The translations under genes and the position numbers were made by a program. From positions 124,001-188,000 of the forward strand of contig LIQB01000004.1 of NCBI GenBank assembly GCA_001411745.2: DNA of 64,000 bases, in the 5' to 3' direction. Positions 18,357 to 27,464 of this stretch are shown piece after piece. The DNA comes from Psychrobacter glacincola (GTDB lineage Bacteria > Pseudomonadota > Gammaproteobacteria > Pseudomonadales > Moraxellaceae). Below the pieces are notes generated by a model. The model did no database searches and was not told where the DNA came from. It saw only the letters and a program-made list of their open reading frames with translations. Each line of letters opens with the position of its first letter. The first letter of the stretch is position 1.

Positions 18357-20243
18357 ATGTTCGCTGCCGCCACCGGCTCACCAAATTTAATGTTACAAGC
18401 TACAATCTTCTTAGGAGCAGCCCTGCTCTTTGTACCCCTTGGTAAACGTTTTGGCATTGCGACGGTCTTAGGTTATCTCATTACAGGATTGATATTGGGG
18501 CCCAGTGGTCTGGACGTCGCAGGCGATGCTGAGAGCTTGTTGCACTTCTCTGAGTTTGGCGTGGTCATGCTGCTATTCATTATCGGACTTGAGCTGCAAC
18601 CCTCACGATTATGGGCACTGCGGCGTTCGATATTTGTCCTCGGTGGTTTGCAAGTTGGTCTGACTGGCACATTATTAATGGGACTGTTACATCAAATTTT
18701 TGGCTTACAGCTCGATACTGCTTTTATCGTCGGTTTTGGCCTTGCCTTGTCGTCCACAGCTTTTGTACTACAAATACTGACGGAAAAACAGCAGCTTTCT
18801 AGCACCCACGGTCGTGAAGCGTTCACGATTTTATTATTCCAAGATATTGCGGTCATTCCATTGTTAGCCGTCATTCCTTTCCTATCAGGGGTGCGCGAAC
18901 AAAGTTATGATTTGATTTATTTTGGCAAAGTTTTTGCGGTTTTTGCTGGACTGATTTTTGCTAGTCGTTATGTCGTTCGTCCCTTCTTTAAGTTTGTAGC
19001 CTCTAGTGGCGCATCAGAACTGCTGACCGCCGTTGCGCTATTTATCGTGATGGGTGTGTCTATTTTGATGGGTCAAATTGGTTTATCCATGGCATTGGGT
19101 GCTTTTTTGACAGGGGTACTGCTCGCAGATTCTGAGTATCGCCATGAGCTGGAAGCCAGTATTGAGCCGTTTAAAGGATTGCTACTTGGCTTGTTTTTTA
19201 TGTCGGTCGGTATGCTGACTGATGTCAAACTTATCTTGGCAAAACCTATCTTTATCATCGGCTGTGCAATGGCATTGATGGCTATCAAATTTGGTGTCAT
19301 TACCGCCATTGCAAAGATATCAGGCAATCGCTGGCCAACCAGTATCAGACTGGGTGTGACGCTCGCTCAAGGTGGTGAATTTGCCTTTGTTTTATTCAGT
19401 GTCGCTACTGCTCAAAATGTCTTACGACCTGAGCTTGCCAACACCCTGAACCTTATCGTCACTATCTCCATGGCGCTCACACCGCTGGCATTTTTGTTAC
19501 TTGAGAAAATCGGTGAGCCGTTATTTGCCAAAAGCAAACCCAGCCGCGAATACGATGCCATTCCCGATCATGAACATCAGGTCATTATTGCTGGCTTTGG
19601 GCGCGTCGGTCAGATTATCGGTCGTGTATTACGCATGCATAACATCGAATTTACCGCCATCGAACGCTCAGCGAATCGTGTCGATTTCGTTCGTAAATTT
19701 GGTAACCAAGTCTATTATGGCGACCCAAAAAACCCTGAGATATTGCGCGCGGCTGGTATCAAAAAAGCCCGTGTGTTTATTTTAGCCATCGATGATTTGG
19801 AGCGCTCAATCACCACGGCTCAATACTTACGTAAAAACTATCCAGACTTAATTGTCTTGGCAAGGGCACGTGACCGTCAGCATTATTATCGATTGCGTGA
19901 GGTCGGTGTGCGTCATATTTGGCGTGAGACTTACCTATCGTCCTTGGATATGTCGCGTGAGTCGCTACAACTGCTTGGCATCTCACCAGAAAAAGCGCGC
20001 GAGACGGTGCAAACTTTCCGCGATTACGACGATGATTTAATTGAACGTCAGCAAGCGATCTATGATGATGAAGCCAGCATGATTGAATCCGCACAATCAG
20101 CGATGGCAGAGCTAGAAAGCTTGTTTGATGAAGACATTGATAAAGCCCGAAAAATGGACTTAACAGATTTTTATGACGCGCTAAAAAGTAAAGCAACACC
20201 CGTTGATAAAAAGGACGACGTTGCAACTGACTCTAACACCTAA
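18357..20243 (+). CDS. CPA2 family monovalent cation/proton antiporter with RCK domain (Kef type)
   Basis: The 628-residue inner-membrane protein has about twelve hydrophobic segments in its first 390 residues, typical of KefB/KefC/YbaL antiporters that move K+ (or Na+) against H+. The exchanger core motif GFGLALSSTAFVLQIL and the QDIAVIP segment are present. A cytoplasmic RCK/TrkA-N domain begins with VIIAGFGRVGQIIGRVL, a nucleotide-binding GxGxxG, followed by GDPKNPEILRAAG. A highly acidic tail ends the protein. No KefF/KefG partner is adjacent. The ion and any glutathione gating are inferred from the family only. Confidence 0.9.
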   Translation: MFAAATGSPNLMLQATIFLGAALLFVPLGKRFGIATVLGYLITGLILGPSGLDVAGDAESLLHFSEFGVVMLLFIIGLELQPSRLWALRRSIFVLGGLQVGLTGTLLMGLLHQIFGLQLDTAFIVGFGLALSSTAFVLQILTEKQQLSSTHGREAFTILLFQDIAVIPLLAVIPFLSGVREQSYDLIYFGKVFAVFAGLIFASRYVVRPFFKFVASSGASELLTAVALFIVMGVSILMGQIGLSMALGAFLTGVLLADSEYRHELEASIEPFKGLLLGLFFMSVGMLTDVKLILAKPIFIIGCAMALMAIKFGVITAIAKISGNRWPTSIRLGVTLAQGGEFAFVLFSVATAQNVLRPELANTLNLIVTISMALTPLAFLLLEKIGEPLFAKSKPSREYDAIPDHEHQVIIAGFGRVGQIIGRVLRMHNIEFTAIERSANRVDFVRKFGNQVYYGDPKNPEILRAAGIKKARVFILAIDDLERSITTAQYLRKNYPDLIVLARARDRQHYYRLREVGVRHIWRETYLSSLDMSRESLQLLGISPEKARETVQTFRDYDDDLIERQQAIYDDEASMIESAQSAMAELESLFDEDIDKARKMDLTDFYDALKSKATPVDKKDDVATDSNT

Positions 20244-20261
20244 ATATTTATATATTTTAAA

Positions 20262-20315
20262 GCGTGTTTGATGATTCACAAATAGTCAGTGTCATGGTTA
20301 AATCATCAAACATGC
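20262..20315. terminator. Inverted repeat between convergent antiporter and DUF2628 genes
   Basis: 15-base arms GCGTGTTTGATGATT and AATCATCAAACATGC pair with one G-T wobble around a 24-base loop. The repeat fills the gap between two convergent genes, and its second arm ends one base before the last codon of the minus-strand gene. It probably acts as a bidirectional transcription end despite lacking a long T run. Confidence 0.5.
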
Positions 20316-20316
20316 C

Positions 20317-21252
20317 CTAATCGGGCATACAGCTTGATGGTGCCAGTTTCTTATTTAGTGAACTTGTACAGTTCCAACTATCGCTGTCTGGCACATGGTA
20401 AAAAACCAGTGTCTGCTGATTTAGATAGCGGATAGGGAACTGAACATTTTGTATGGTCGCAATGACTGCACAATCCGTTTCTACTACGCCAGCGACCTTT
20501 TTATCGATATCAATTCGTATCTGCTGAGTGCCTGTATCGATATCGATAGGCAAATCCATTGGACATTGCCCTGTCTGTTGATAAATCAGTGCCACACGAT
20601 TTTGTGCCGTTTTAGCGGTATCATACGCATCGAATAGCACTTCATTGGCTTTTGGCTTGGCAATAATTGGTAAAAACTGTATCTTAATAACCATTAAAGC
20701 AAAGGCAAAAATACCAAACCCCAATCCTAACCCAAATAGACTGACCCCACCTTCTCGGCGCAGATGCGCCTTTTGCGCTGCTTCATCACGCGGATAATCA
20801 TCGATAGCATCTGCAATCTCACGTCGCGCCATGCGGTAATAATACGCATCCGTCCAACGCGCCACCATGAACGACCAAAATAACCAAATGATCGCGGCAA
20901 TACCTATGCGTGTCGCCATCTGGTAAGCATCAGGGATGAAGGACATTGCCAAAAATTCAAACGCAACCAATACCAGTGCCACATTGAGCTGAATAAACGA
21001 CCAGCCAGCCACGCTATAGACAATCGCATCCATATAGCGTTTGCGATAGAGGAGCCAAGGAAACGTCACAAAAAATGCTGCCCAATGCCATTTTGGCGAA
21101 AGATAACCTTGTGCATCGAACTGCTCAAAACGTCTCAGATAATAATGCTGGCTACGGTGACCGATGAACCATTTATCAAGTTGTGTACGCTTAGCAGGAG
21201 TCAGCTGTTCTTGATAAAAAGGGGGCGGCGAATCCGTCTCGATAAATAGCAT
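20317..21252 (-). CDS. DUF2628 membrane protein with C-terminal type IV pilin-like domain
   Basis: The first about 200 residues match the DUF2628 layout: a soluble start, YLSPKWHWAAFFVTFPWLLYRK, which is the typical entry motif (here spanning residues 50-71), and three to four membrane segments (about 58-72, 75-105, 114-131, 170-196). The last 105 residues look like the globular part of a type IV pilin: a helix TAKTAQNRVALIYQQTGQCP and a terminal disulfide loop with W293-N-C295 and C308 near the end (LAPSSCMPD). There is no pilin leader or prepilin cleavage site, so this domain is held by the preceding membrane helix and probably faces the periplasm. Its role is unknown. Confidence 0.75.
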   Translation of the reverse strand: MLFIETDSPPPFYQEQLTPAKRTQLDKWFIGHRSQHYYLRRFEQFDAQGYLSPKWHWAAFFVTFPWLLYRKRYMDAIVYSVAGWSFIQLNVALVLVAFEFLAMSFIPDAYQMATRIGIAAIIWLFWSFMVARWTDAYYYRMARREIADAIDDYPRDEAAQKAHLRREGGVSLFGLGLGFGIFAFALMVIKIQFLPIIAKPKANEVLFDAYDTAKTAQNRVALIYQQTGQCPMDLPIDIDTGTQQIRIDIDKKVAGVVETDCAVIATIQNVQFPIRYLNQQTLVFYHVPDSDSWNCTSSLNKKLAPSSCMPD

Positions 21253-21482
21253 AGATGACCCCTATTAACGATGAAGAAAAATTTAAATCCATTACTCACT
21301 TTATATGATAACGCCAAAACCGATGTGCAGAACAGTAAAACGACAGATAAATACCGTTAATTCAATGTAAAAGACAGTCAAGGCAGCCGAATGCCAATCT
21401 ATATGTGATACGTCAAACAAGATCAACACTTTCACTTTTTTATGCTAAATGAACGATAACAATATTAAAAAAGGATTGTGCG

Positions 21483-21511
21483 TTCACAGCTGTATAGATT
21501 TAACTTATAAT
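21483..21511 (+). promoter_or_regulatory. Sigma-70 promoter of trmB
   Basis: TTCACA (21483-21488) and TATAAT (21506-21511) are separated by 17 bases, five of six and six of six matches to consensus. The trmB ATG is 40 bases downstream. Confidence 0.75.
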
Positions 21512-21550
21512 AAGCATACATCACCCATTTTATGAAGCCTTGTCAATCCT

Positions 21551-22402
21551 ATGAGTCCACATCCTGATATTAATGATCACATCGATAGTACGAGTACTAC
21601 TGATGAGCAAAAAGTCCTCAGTACTAACACCGAAAGCAATACTAATACTGACATTGAAGCCCGTATTAGTAATGAGAGTGAGCCTGAAGAAAGCAAACAT
21701 CTACGTATCGTCAATACTTTTATGAAACGACGTACGCACATGAATAAAAATGCTGAACTGGCACTAACCGCGCCAGAATTTGCTGAGTATCTGGTCAATA
21801 ACAGTTTCGGTGATGGCAATCTTGATGGTATTGACAATCTACGAACGCTATTCGCTGATAGCCCTAACGGTAGTGAAGCACCGCTTACTTTAGAGATTGG
21901 TTTTGGACTGGGTGATTCGTTCATTGAGATGGCAGCAGCAGAACCTAGCCGCAATTTCGTTGGTGTCGAAGTGCACGAGCCAGGTATCGGTAAATGCGCC
22001 TATATGGCTGGCACGCAAAATTTAAATAACGTCAAAATCATCAACGGTGACGCTATTCAACTGCTCAAGCAACTACCAGAAAACCATATTGATCGTATCC
22101 AGCTTTACTTCCCTGACCCATGGCAAAAAAAGCGCCATCACAAGCGCCGCTTCGTCAGCCCTGAACGTATGGCGATTGTGACTCGTAGTCTAAAGCAAGG
22201 CGGCTGGTTCCATACCGCAACCGACTGGGAGCATTATGCCTTTTGGATGGTTGAAGTTTTAGACGGTTTTACTGGTTTAACCAATCAAGCAGGCGCAGGT
22301 AACTTCACCGACCGCCCTGACTTTCGTCCAATGACCAAATTTGAGCGCCGCGGTATAAATAGTGGACATGGCGTTTGGGATTTAATCTATATTAAAGACT
22401 AG
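21551..22402 (+). CDS. trmB: tRNA (guanine-N7-)-methyltransferase
   Basis: TrmB methylates G46 of tRNAs to m7G using S-adenosylmethionine. The SAM site [15 protein letters not shown] and the family signature [16 protein letters not shown] are present, with a C-terminal WDLIYIK. At 283 residues it is about 45 longer than the E. coli enzyme; the excess is a Ser/Thr/Asn/Glu-rich N-terminal tail (residues 1-50). The ATG at 21551 fits the promoter spacing well, so the tail is probably real. A strong terminator follows. Confidence 0.95.
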   Translation: MSPHPDINDHIDSTSTTDEQKVLSTNTESNTNTDIEARISNESEPEESKHLRIVNTFMKRRTHMNKNAELALTAPEFAEYLVNNSFGDGNLDGIDNLRTLFADSPNGSEAPLTLEIGFGLGDSFIEMAAAEPSRNFVGVEVHEPGIGKCAYMAGTQNLNNVKIINGDAIQLLKQLPENHIDRIQLYFPDPWQKKRHHKRRFVSPERMAIVTRSLKQGGWFHTATDWEHYAFWMVEVLDGFTGLTNQAGAGNFTDRPDFRPMTKFERRGINSGHGVWDLIYIKD

Positions 22403-22435
22403 ATTCGGCTCACTTATCTTCGATGACTTCTGCAT

Positions 22436-22464
22436 AGCGGCTAAATTATTTAGCCGCTTTTTTG
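22436..22464 (+). terminator. Intrinsic terminator of trmB
   Basis: A perfect 10-bp stem AGCGGCTAAA / TTTAGCCGCT with a 3-base loop is followed by six T. It lies 34 bases past the trmB stop. Confidence 0.92.
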
Positions 22465-22716
22465 TGCTTGCAAATTATCTAATGACAATATTATTTGATT
22501 TTTTTCAGCTACAACCCTTAATAGACAAGCTATAAGTATTTTTATTAAAAATAATAAATTTTTTTTAATACGTGAAACATCGTCTATTTTCATAGAATTT
22601 TTAAATAAATAACGCTACATATAGGGGTAAAAAATATATTCCAGCGCCACACTCACAGGTCACCTACCTACTCAAACATTGATAGTATAAGGGATTCATG
22701 AGTTCTCCCCATAAGC

Positions 22717-22945
22717 TGTGGATAACCCTGTGCATAAGTACGCACTTGACAACAATTTCCCTAGATAGCTCAAAGGATGAGGTAAAATCGTTCATTTTTT
22801 ATACAATTTAAAAAACCTTTTAAATCAGTAAGTTAAATGGCATTTCATAATACTGTAATTTATTTTTAATATATTTTTAAATTAAATTAATCCTCACTGA
22901 TGTTTCACAAAAGCTAAATTTAGACGCTTTATTTCTTGTGGACAA
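22717..22945 (-). promoter_or_regulatory. Cluster of three DnaA-box-like sites
   Basis: Two consensus boxes (TTATCCACA and TTATGCACA in minus-strand reading) are 12 bases apart in the same orientation. A third (TTGTCCACA) lies 200 bases downstream, also in the same orientation. An A+T-rich tract lies between them. They could titrate DnaA, regulate recA, or be part of an origin-like element. Confidence 0.5.
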
Positions 22946-23092
22946 CTTTTAATGCTATTGACAAAGGGCGACATTATCCTATCCAAAAATAGGATGTATT
23001 CAGCAACTAGATTACACAAGTTATCACTTATATACAATGCGACAGTTAGTGTCGTTTAGCATCATTGAATCCTCTATATGCTCCTTGGTTTT

Positions 23093-23101
23093 TGTTATAA
23101 T
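23093..23101 (+). promoter_or_regulatory. Candidate extended -10 element upstream of recA
   Basis: TGTTATAAT is an extended -10 element with no clear -35. It would give a leader of about 325 bases before recA, long but possible. No LexA-type SOS box (CTGT-N8-ACAG) was seen nearer the gene, in line with my recollection that Moraxellaceae lack classical LexA. Confidence 0.35.
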
Positions 23102-23432
23102 CATCTTATCTAATCAACCGCACTTTAGAAAACAGTTAAGGCTTAACGAGCATAATGTTACCTACAAATTACATCTGTTGCCGCTGATTATGAACTTAAT
23201 TTTACTTTTATCGTTATTTGATTTTACTGTATAGTAGAGTGATATATCCTATATTACTGTCTACACCATCGATACCCTAACCCATTCATCCTAGATAGAC
23301 ATTGAACGAACGCTGCCTATTATTTAGATAGCCATCAGCACTATTGAGCCGTTAACCTTCATAGCTACAAACATTTTATTTATCATACCAAATTTATAGT
23401 TTTAACCAATGATTGAAGACAAGGAATCCAGT

Positions 23433-24485
23433 ATGGACGACAATAAAGCCAAAGCCCTTAAAGCAGCACTCGGTCAAATCGAAAAGCAGTTTGGTAAGAA
23501 TACCATCATGCATTTAGGTGACGACTCAGCTATTATGGATGTCGATGTAGTATCAACAGGTTCGTTGGGTCTGGACATTGCACTTGGCATTGGTGGTCTA
23601 CCAAAAGGCCGTATCGTAGAGATTTATGGCCCAGAAAGCTCGGGTAAAACGACCATGACGCTACAGGCGATTGCAGAATGTCAAAAACAAGGCGGCACCT
23701 GCGCCTTTATTGATGCTGAGCATGCGCTTGACCCTGTTTATGCGCGTAAACTTGGTGTAAACACTGACGAGCTATTACTTTCTCAGCCTGATAATGGTGA
23801 GCAAGCACTTGAAATTACCGACATGCTTGTGCGCTCTGGTGCTATCGATATGATCGTCATTGACTCAGTCGCCGCTCTAACGCCACGTGCGGAGATTGAA
23901 GGCGAGATGGGCGACTCACATATGGGTCTGCAAGCACGTCTGATGAGCCAAGCACTACGTAAAATCACAGGTAACGCCAAACGCTCCAATTGTATGGTGG
24001 TATTTATCAACCAAATCCGCATGAAAATTGGTGTGATGTTTGGTAGCCCTGAGACCACGACTGGTGGTAACGCGCTTAAGTTTTACGCCTCAGTGCGTAT
24101 GGATATCCGCCGCATCGGTGCGGTCAAAAATGGTGATGAAATCATCGGTAACCAAACCCGTGTCAAAGTTATCAAAAACAAAATGGCACCGCCTTTCCGC
24201 CAAGCAGAGTTTGAAATTACTTATGGTGAAGGTACCAACCACTTAGCCGAAGTGATTGACTTGGGTGTTGAAATTGGAGCCGTTGGCAAAGCAGGCTCTT
24301 GGTATAGCTATGGCGACGAAAAAATTGGTCAAGGTAAAGCCAATTCTGTGCTGTTCTTAAAAGAAAACCCTGCGATTGCGCAAGAAATCGAAGCTAAAAT
24401 CCGTGAAGAAAAGCTTGGATCAAAGAAAGAGACCAAAGCCGAAGATAAAGCCAATGAAGCGTTAGTCTCTGACCCTGTACAATAA
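23433..24485 (+). CDS. recA: Recombinase RecA
   Basis: RecA forms filaments on single-stranded DNA and drives homologous pairing and DNA repair. The ATPase P-loop GPESSGKTT, the Walker B strand [10 protein letters not shown], the loop-2 region [18 protein letters not shown] and the [11 protein letters not shown] segment are all present, and the length of 350 residues is usual. The frame opens at 23409, but AAGGA lies 7 bases before the ATG at 23433 ([21 protein letters not shown]), which is the family start. recX follows 40 bases later. Confidence 0.98.
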   Translation: MDDNKAKALKAALGQIEKQFGKNTIMHLGDDSAIMDVDVVSTGSLGLDIALGIGGLPKGRIVEIYGPESSGKTTMTLQAIAECQKQGGTCAFIDAEHALDPVYARKLGVNTDELLLSQPDNGEQALEITDMLVRSGAIDMIVIDSVAALTPRAEIEGEMGDSHMGLQARLMSQALRKITGNAKRSNCMVVFINQIRMKIGVMFGSPETTTGGNALKFYASVRMDIRRIGAVKNGDEIIGNQTRVKVIKNKMAPPFRQAEFEITYGEGTNHLAEVIDLGVEIGAVGKAGSWYSYGDEKIGQGKANSVLFLKENPAIAQEIEAKIREEKLGSKKETKAEDKANEALVSDPVQ

Positions 24486-24525
24486 CGGCGCAATGATTAA
24501 TCGTTATCAATAATCATGACTTGTT

Positions 24526-25635
24526 ATGAAAATTAAAACCTTAGCTGAAATACTCGCTGAATCCGATGCCGATTCAGCGAGTAGTCCCACTATCAAATCA
24601 AAAAAACCGTCCAAACACTCTGAATCCTCCAAATTTTCTCAGCATTCCTATCAAGGCAATCCTAAAAAAACAACTAAGACGCGTAAGCATTCAACTTACT
24701 ATCATGAAGTCCATTCATTATCTGACGATACTGACTTTTCAGTAGAATCCGTTGACGCACCCCCTTCTACCAATAAAAATCCTGCTAAAACCAAGAAACG
24801 TAAAAAGCGCTTTCATCCAGCGGCTAACTTTAGCCCTGAGCCTAGTAACGTGCCCGCTTATCAACCACCAGCAGCACAAAGTATCAAAGAGATGCTCGCT
24901 GAAGTTAAACAAAATATTAATGGTGAACCAGACGATAGCGCGGCTACTGATAATGAATTTAACAAAGAATCACAGTATACAACCGATGCTGCCATTACCA
25001 ACACTTCTGCGCACAGTACAGTCGACAGTCAGATGGATAACCTACCTGCTGCTCTTAAAGCCTATTTGCGTACCCCTGAACAACGACGAGCAGAAATAGA
25101 TGAGGTCAAAGCCGAAAGCCGCTTGCGTTGGTTAGCGTTTTATTATTTATCGCGCCGTGAGTACGGCAAAGCTGAGCTTAAGCAAAAGCTTATTGATAAA
25201 GAGCAAGCCCCAGATAAAATTGATGCGCTACTCGATGAGTTTGAGAAAAAAGGCTACCAAAGTGATTATCGCACGACGCTCATGCTCATTCGTGAAAATA
25301 TTCGTAAAGGTCGGGGACGCGGACGTATCAAGCAGGAGTTTTATCGTAAAAAAATTGCCATGCCCAGTAATATCGATGAGTTAATCGATATGGCAAATGC
25401 AGAGTCAGAAGAGTTTAGGGAGTTTGTAGATGATAGTGCAGATAATCTGGTAGATGGTGTCGACTGGCTCAAACTGGCAGTCACAGCACGCACTAAGAAG
25501 TACGGCGATGACATACCCACTGAACAAAAAGACAAAGCAAAGCAGCTACGGTTTTTGCAATATCGAGGCTTTCAGAGCGATATCTGTTTTGCCGCGCTCA
25601 ATTATACATTAGACACATTAGATGAGCGCTTTTAA
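24526..25635 (+). CDS. recX: RecA regulator RecX with long N-terminal extension
   Basis: RecX binds and restrains RecA filaments. The RecX three-helix repeats lie in the last 190 residues: RLRWLAFYYLSRREYGKAELKQKL (helix pair around 200-223), then ALLDEFEKKGYQSDYRTTLMLI and GRGRGRIKQEFYRK, each cited as landmarks. Typical RecX proteins are about 150-170 residues, so the first 175 residues are extra. They are Ser/Lys/Pro/Asn-rich, partly basic (KTKKRKKRFHP), and look disordered. No good ribosome binding site precedes the ATG, and a perfect 13-bp hairpin occupies codons 9-20, so translation may be low. It is in an operon with recA. Confidence 0.88.
   Translation: MKIKTLAEILAESDADSASSPTIKSKKPSKHSESSKFSQHSYQGNPKKTTKTRKHSTYYHEVHSLSDDTDFSVESVDAPPSTNKNPAKTKKRKKRFHPAANFSPEPSNVPAYQPPAAQSIKEMLAEVKQNINGEPDDSAATDNEFNKESQYTTDAAITNTSAHSTVDSQMDNLPAALKAYLRTPEQRRAEIDEVKAESRLRWLAFYYLSRREYGKAELKQKLIDKEQAPDKIDALLDEFEKKGYQSDYRTTLMLIRENIRKGRGRGRIKQEFYRKKIAMPSNIDELIDMANAESEEFREFVDDSADNLVDGVDWLKLAVTARTKKYGDDIPTEQKDKAKQLRFLQYRGFQSDICFAALNYTLDTLDERF
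24551..24583 (+). promoter_or_regulatory. Perfect 13-bp inverted repeat inside the start of recX
   Basis: The arms TACTCGCTGAATC and GATTCAGCGAGTA match exactly around the 7-base loop CGATGCC. The hairpin starts 26 bases into recX, within the region a ribosome covers at initiation. No T run follows, so it is more likely to affect translation or RNA stability than to terminate transcription. Confidence 0.7.
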
Positions 25636-25699
25636 CCCACCCTCACCTTTTTTTAAATACATCCATCTGTACATAAAACAATATGACTTGAGCGATCTA

Positions 25700-27157
25700 T
25701 TAATAATAGCCGAGCACTTTCCACCAAATCAAACCAGCACCGATCCAAATAACTAAATTGACCACACTCATTATTGCGCCAATACTCCACCACTCTCTTA
25801 ACGTCACATAGCCAGAGTTAAAAATGACTGGCGCAGTACCAGTTGCATAATGCGTAAGCGTCATCATGATATTGCCCGCTGCGGCTAAGATAAGCGCATA
25901 TAACATCGGCGGTGCGCCCAAGCTTAAACCCACCGCATAAAATGCTGCAAATAGTGCAGTAATGTGAGCCGTGGTACTAGCAAAGAAGTAATGGATATAT
26001 AAGTATACTAGGGTCAAAATAGTCACAGCACCGATCCAGCCAAGCCCAGTCGTGCCAATCATCGATTCGATATTGCCAGAGAACCAGCTTATCAGTCCAA
26101 GCTTATTAAGATAAGCGGCCATCATAATAAGGGCGCCAAACCAAATAATGGTATCCCATGCTGACTTCTCTTTTAAAATATCGTCCCAAGTCAGTACCCC
26201 AGTCAATATTAAGGTCGTCAAACCAATAAATGCTGTGGTGGTAGCATCAACGCTATATTGCTCACCTAACATCAATGCGGGAATATTCGCCCACAATAAC
26301 AGCATCAGAGCAAATACCCCGAGCATGATTTTTTCTTGGCTACTTATTTTTCCCATTTCTGCCAAATTTTCCTTGGCAAAACCTTTTGCATCGGGCGTGA
26401 TTTTAACATCAGGTGGATAAATCATATAAATGACTAACGGCATCACAAGCAGACATAGCATGCCAGGTACAAGCATCGCCACTGCCCAAGTGGTCCATGA
26501 CAGCTGAATATCCCCGCCTGTGGCTTTATTCACCAAATCTACAACCAGCGGGTTGGGTGCAGTAGCCGTGATAAACATCCCAGAGGTAATCGGGTTGGCA
26601 TGATAATTCACCATCGCCAAATAACGACCAATCTTATTTTGAGTGCCTTCCTCAGGTGTTGAGTGAAAGCTTTGCGCGATAGACTTCATAATAGGATGAA
26701 TAATACCGCCGCCACGCGCCGTATTGGAGGGCGTAATGGGTGCTATCATCAATTCAGCCGCAGTCAAAGAATAAGCCACGCCGATGGTTTTTTTACCAAA
26801 AATAGAAATAAAATAATAGGCAATACGTCGACCCAAACCCGTTTTTATCAAGCCACGCGATATCATGACTGCAATACCAATTAGCCAAATCAACGGACTT
26901 GAGTAGCTTGATAGTGCATCACTAATGGCTTGTGCTGGGCTATCACTAGTCACGCCTGTAAGTGCGACTAGGGTGACTGCAATGATAGCAATGGCACCAA
27001 TGGGTAATACTTTGCCGATGATGGCGACAATAGTGGCGATGAATAACGCCAGCATGTGCCATGCTTCAGGCGTAACGCCAGTAGGCACTGGTATCACAAA
27101 CCAAATGATCAAGCCGACCAAAATGGCAACCGCTGCTTGAATAGGCTTAAATGGCAT
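25700..27157 (-). CDS. DASS/SLC13 family anion transporter
   Basis: The 485-residue inner-membrane protein has about twelve hydrophobic segments. It resembles the CitT/oxoglutarate-malate translocator group: an N-terminal VAILVGLIIWFVIPVP, substrate-loop sequences around MIAPITPSNTARGGGIIHP (residues about 136-154) and MFITATAPNPLVV, and a second conserved TAHITALFAAF half. It probably imports or exchanges di- or tricarboxylates such as citrate, succinate or 2-oxoglutarate. The Ser-Asn-Thr and Thr-Ala-Pro-Asn-Pro motifs are those of the ion and carboxylate site. It stands alone and converges with recX. The exact substrate is not deducible. Confidence 0.88.
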   Translation of the reverse strand: MPFKPIQAAVAILVGLIIWFVIPVPTGVTPEAWHMLALFIATIVAIIGKVLPIGAIAIIAVTLVALTGVTSDSPAQAISDALSSYSSPLIWLIGIAVMISRGLIKTGLGRRIAYYFISIFGKKTIGVAYSLTAAELMIAPITPSNTARGGGIIHPIMKSIAQSFHSTPEEGTQNKIGRYLAMVNYHANPITSGMFITATAPNPLVVDLVNKATGGDIQLSWTTWAVAMLVPGMLCLLVMPLVIYMIYPPDVKITPDAKGFAKENLAEMGKISSQEKIMLGVFALMLLLWANIPALMLGEQYSVDATTTAFIGLTTLILTGVLTWDDILKEKSAWDTIIWFGALIMMAAYLNKLGLISWFSGNIESMIGTTGLGWIGAVTILTLVYLYIHYFFASTTAHITALFAAFYAVGLSLGAPPMLYALILAAAGNIMMTLTHYATGTAPVIFNSGYVTLREWWSIGAIMSVVNLVIWIGAGLIWWKVLGYY

Positions 27158-27374
27158 GATTAACTATCCTTATAAATGCTTATACCATCACGCAGTCATA
27201 TTATATAAAGGATCATCAAAGTAGCCACTGCGACAAAAGACTCAATGAATCATATGACCATCTTATAAGATTTATAGAATTATTTTTCTATTATTCACCA
27301 TTTTTAACATATCTGTTTAGAACAAAGAGTAAATATTCAGTAATTGAGTACCAATAGTAGGGTTAAACTAACAG

Positions 27375-27416
27375 CCATAAAAAAGAGCACATTGGATAAC
27401 GTACTCTTTTTTATGG
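27375..27416 (-). terminator. Terminator downstream of the DUF937 gene
   Basis: 16-base arms running CCATAAAAAAGAGCAC to GTACTCTTTTTTATGG pair with one mismatch around a 10-base loop and include A and T runs on both sides. It lies 48 bases past the DUF937 stop and can act in both directions. Confidence 0.8.
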
Positions 27417-27464
27417 TATTAACTTTGTGGCATTAACGATTGCGACTTTCTTTAAAAGATAAAT

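Larger units (their letters stand above)
22465..23432. other. Long non-coding A+T-rich region upstream of recA
   Basis: About 970 bases lie between the trmB terminator and recA. Extremely A+T-rich tracts (22490-22620 and 22790-22920) surround sites matching the DnaA box TTATNCACA on the minus strand: TGTGGATAA (22717-22725) and TGTGCATAA (22729-22737), plus the near match TGTGGACAA (22937-22945). Two half-parS-like words occur, ACGTGAAACA (22570-22579) and TGTTTCAC (22901-22908). TTGACA (22958-22963) precedes a perfect inverted repeat ATCCTAT-N6-ATAGGAT (22976-22995). A 65-codon frame at 23037-23234 is hydrophobic but lacks a ribosome binding site, and I do not call it. The region presumably holds the recA promoter as well. 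Confidence 0.6.

Noticed and set aside
23037-23234. 65-codon hydrophobic open frame before recA
   Set aside because: No ribosome binding site; composition follows the A+T-rich spacer and a promoter-like box lies inside it.
22465-23432. Chromosomal replication origin
   Set aside because: No dnaA, dnaN or gidA is nearby and gene direction does not diverge from this point; kept only as a DnaA-box finding.
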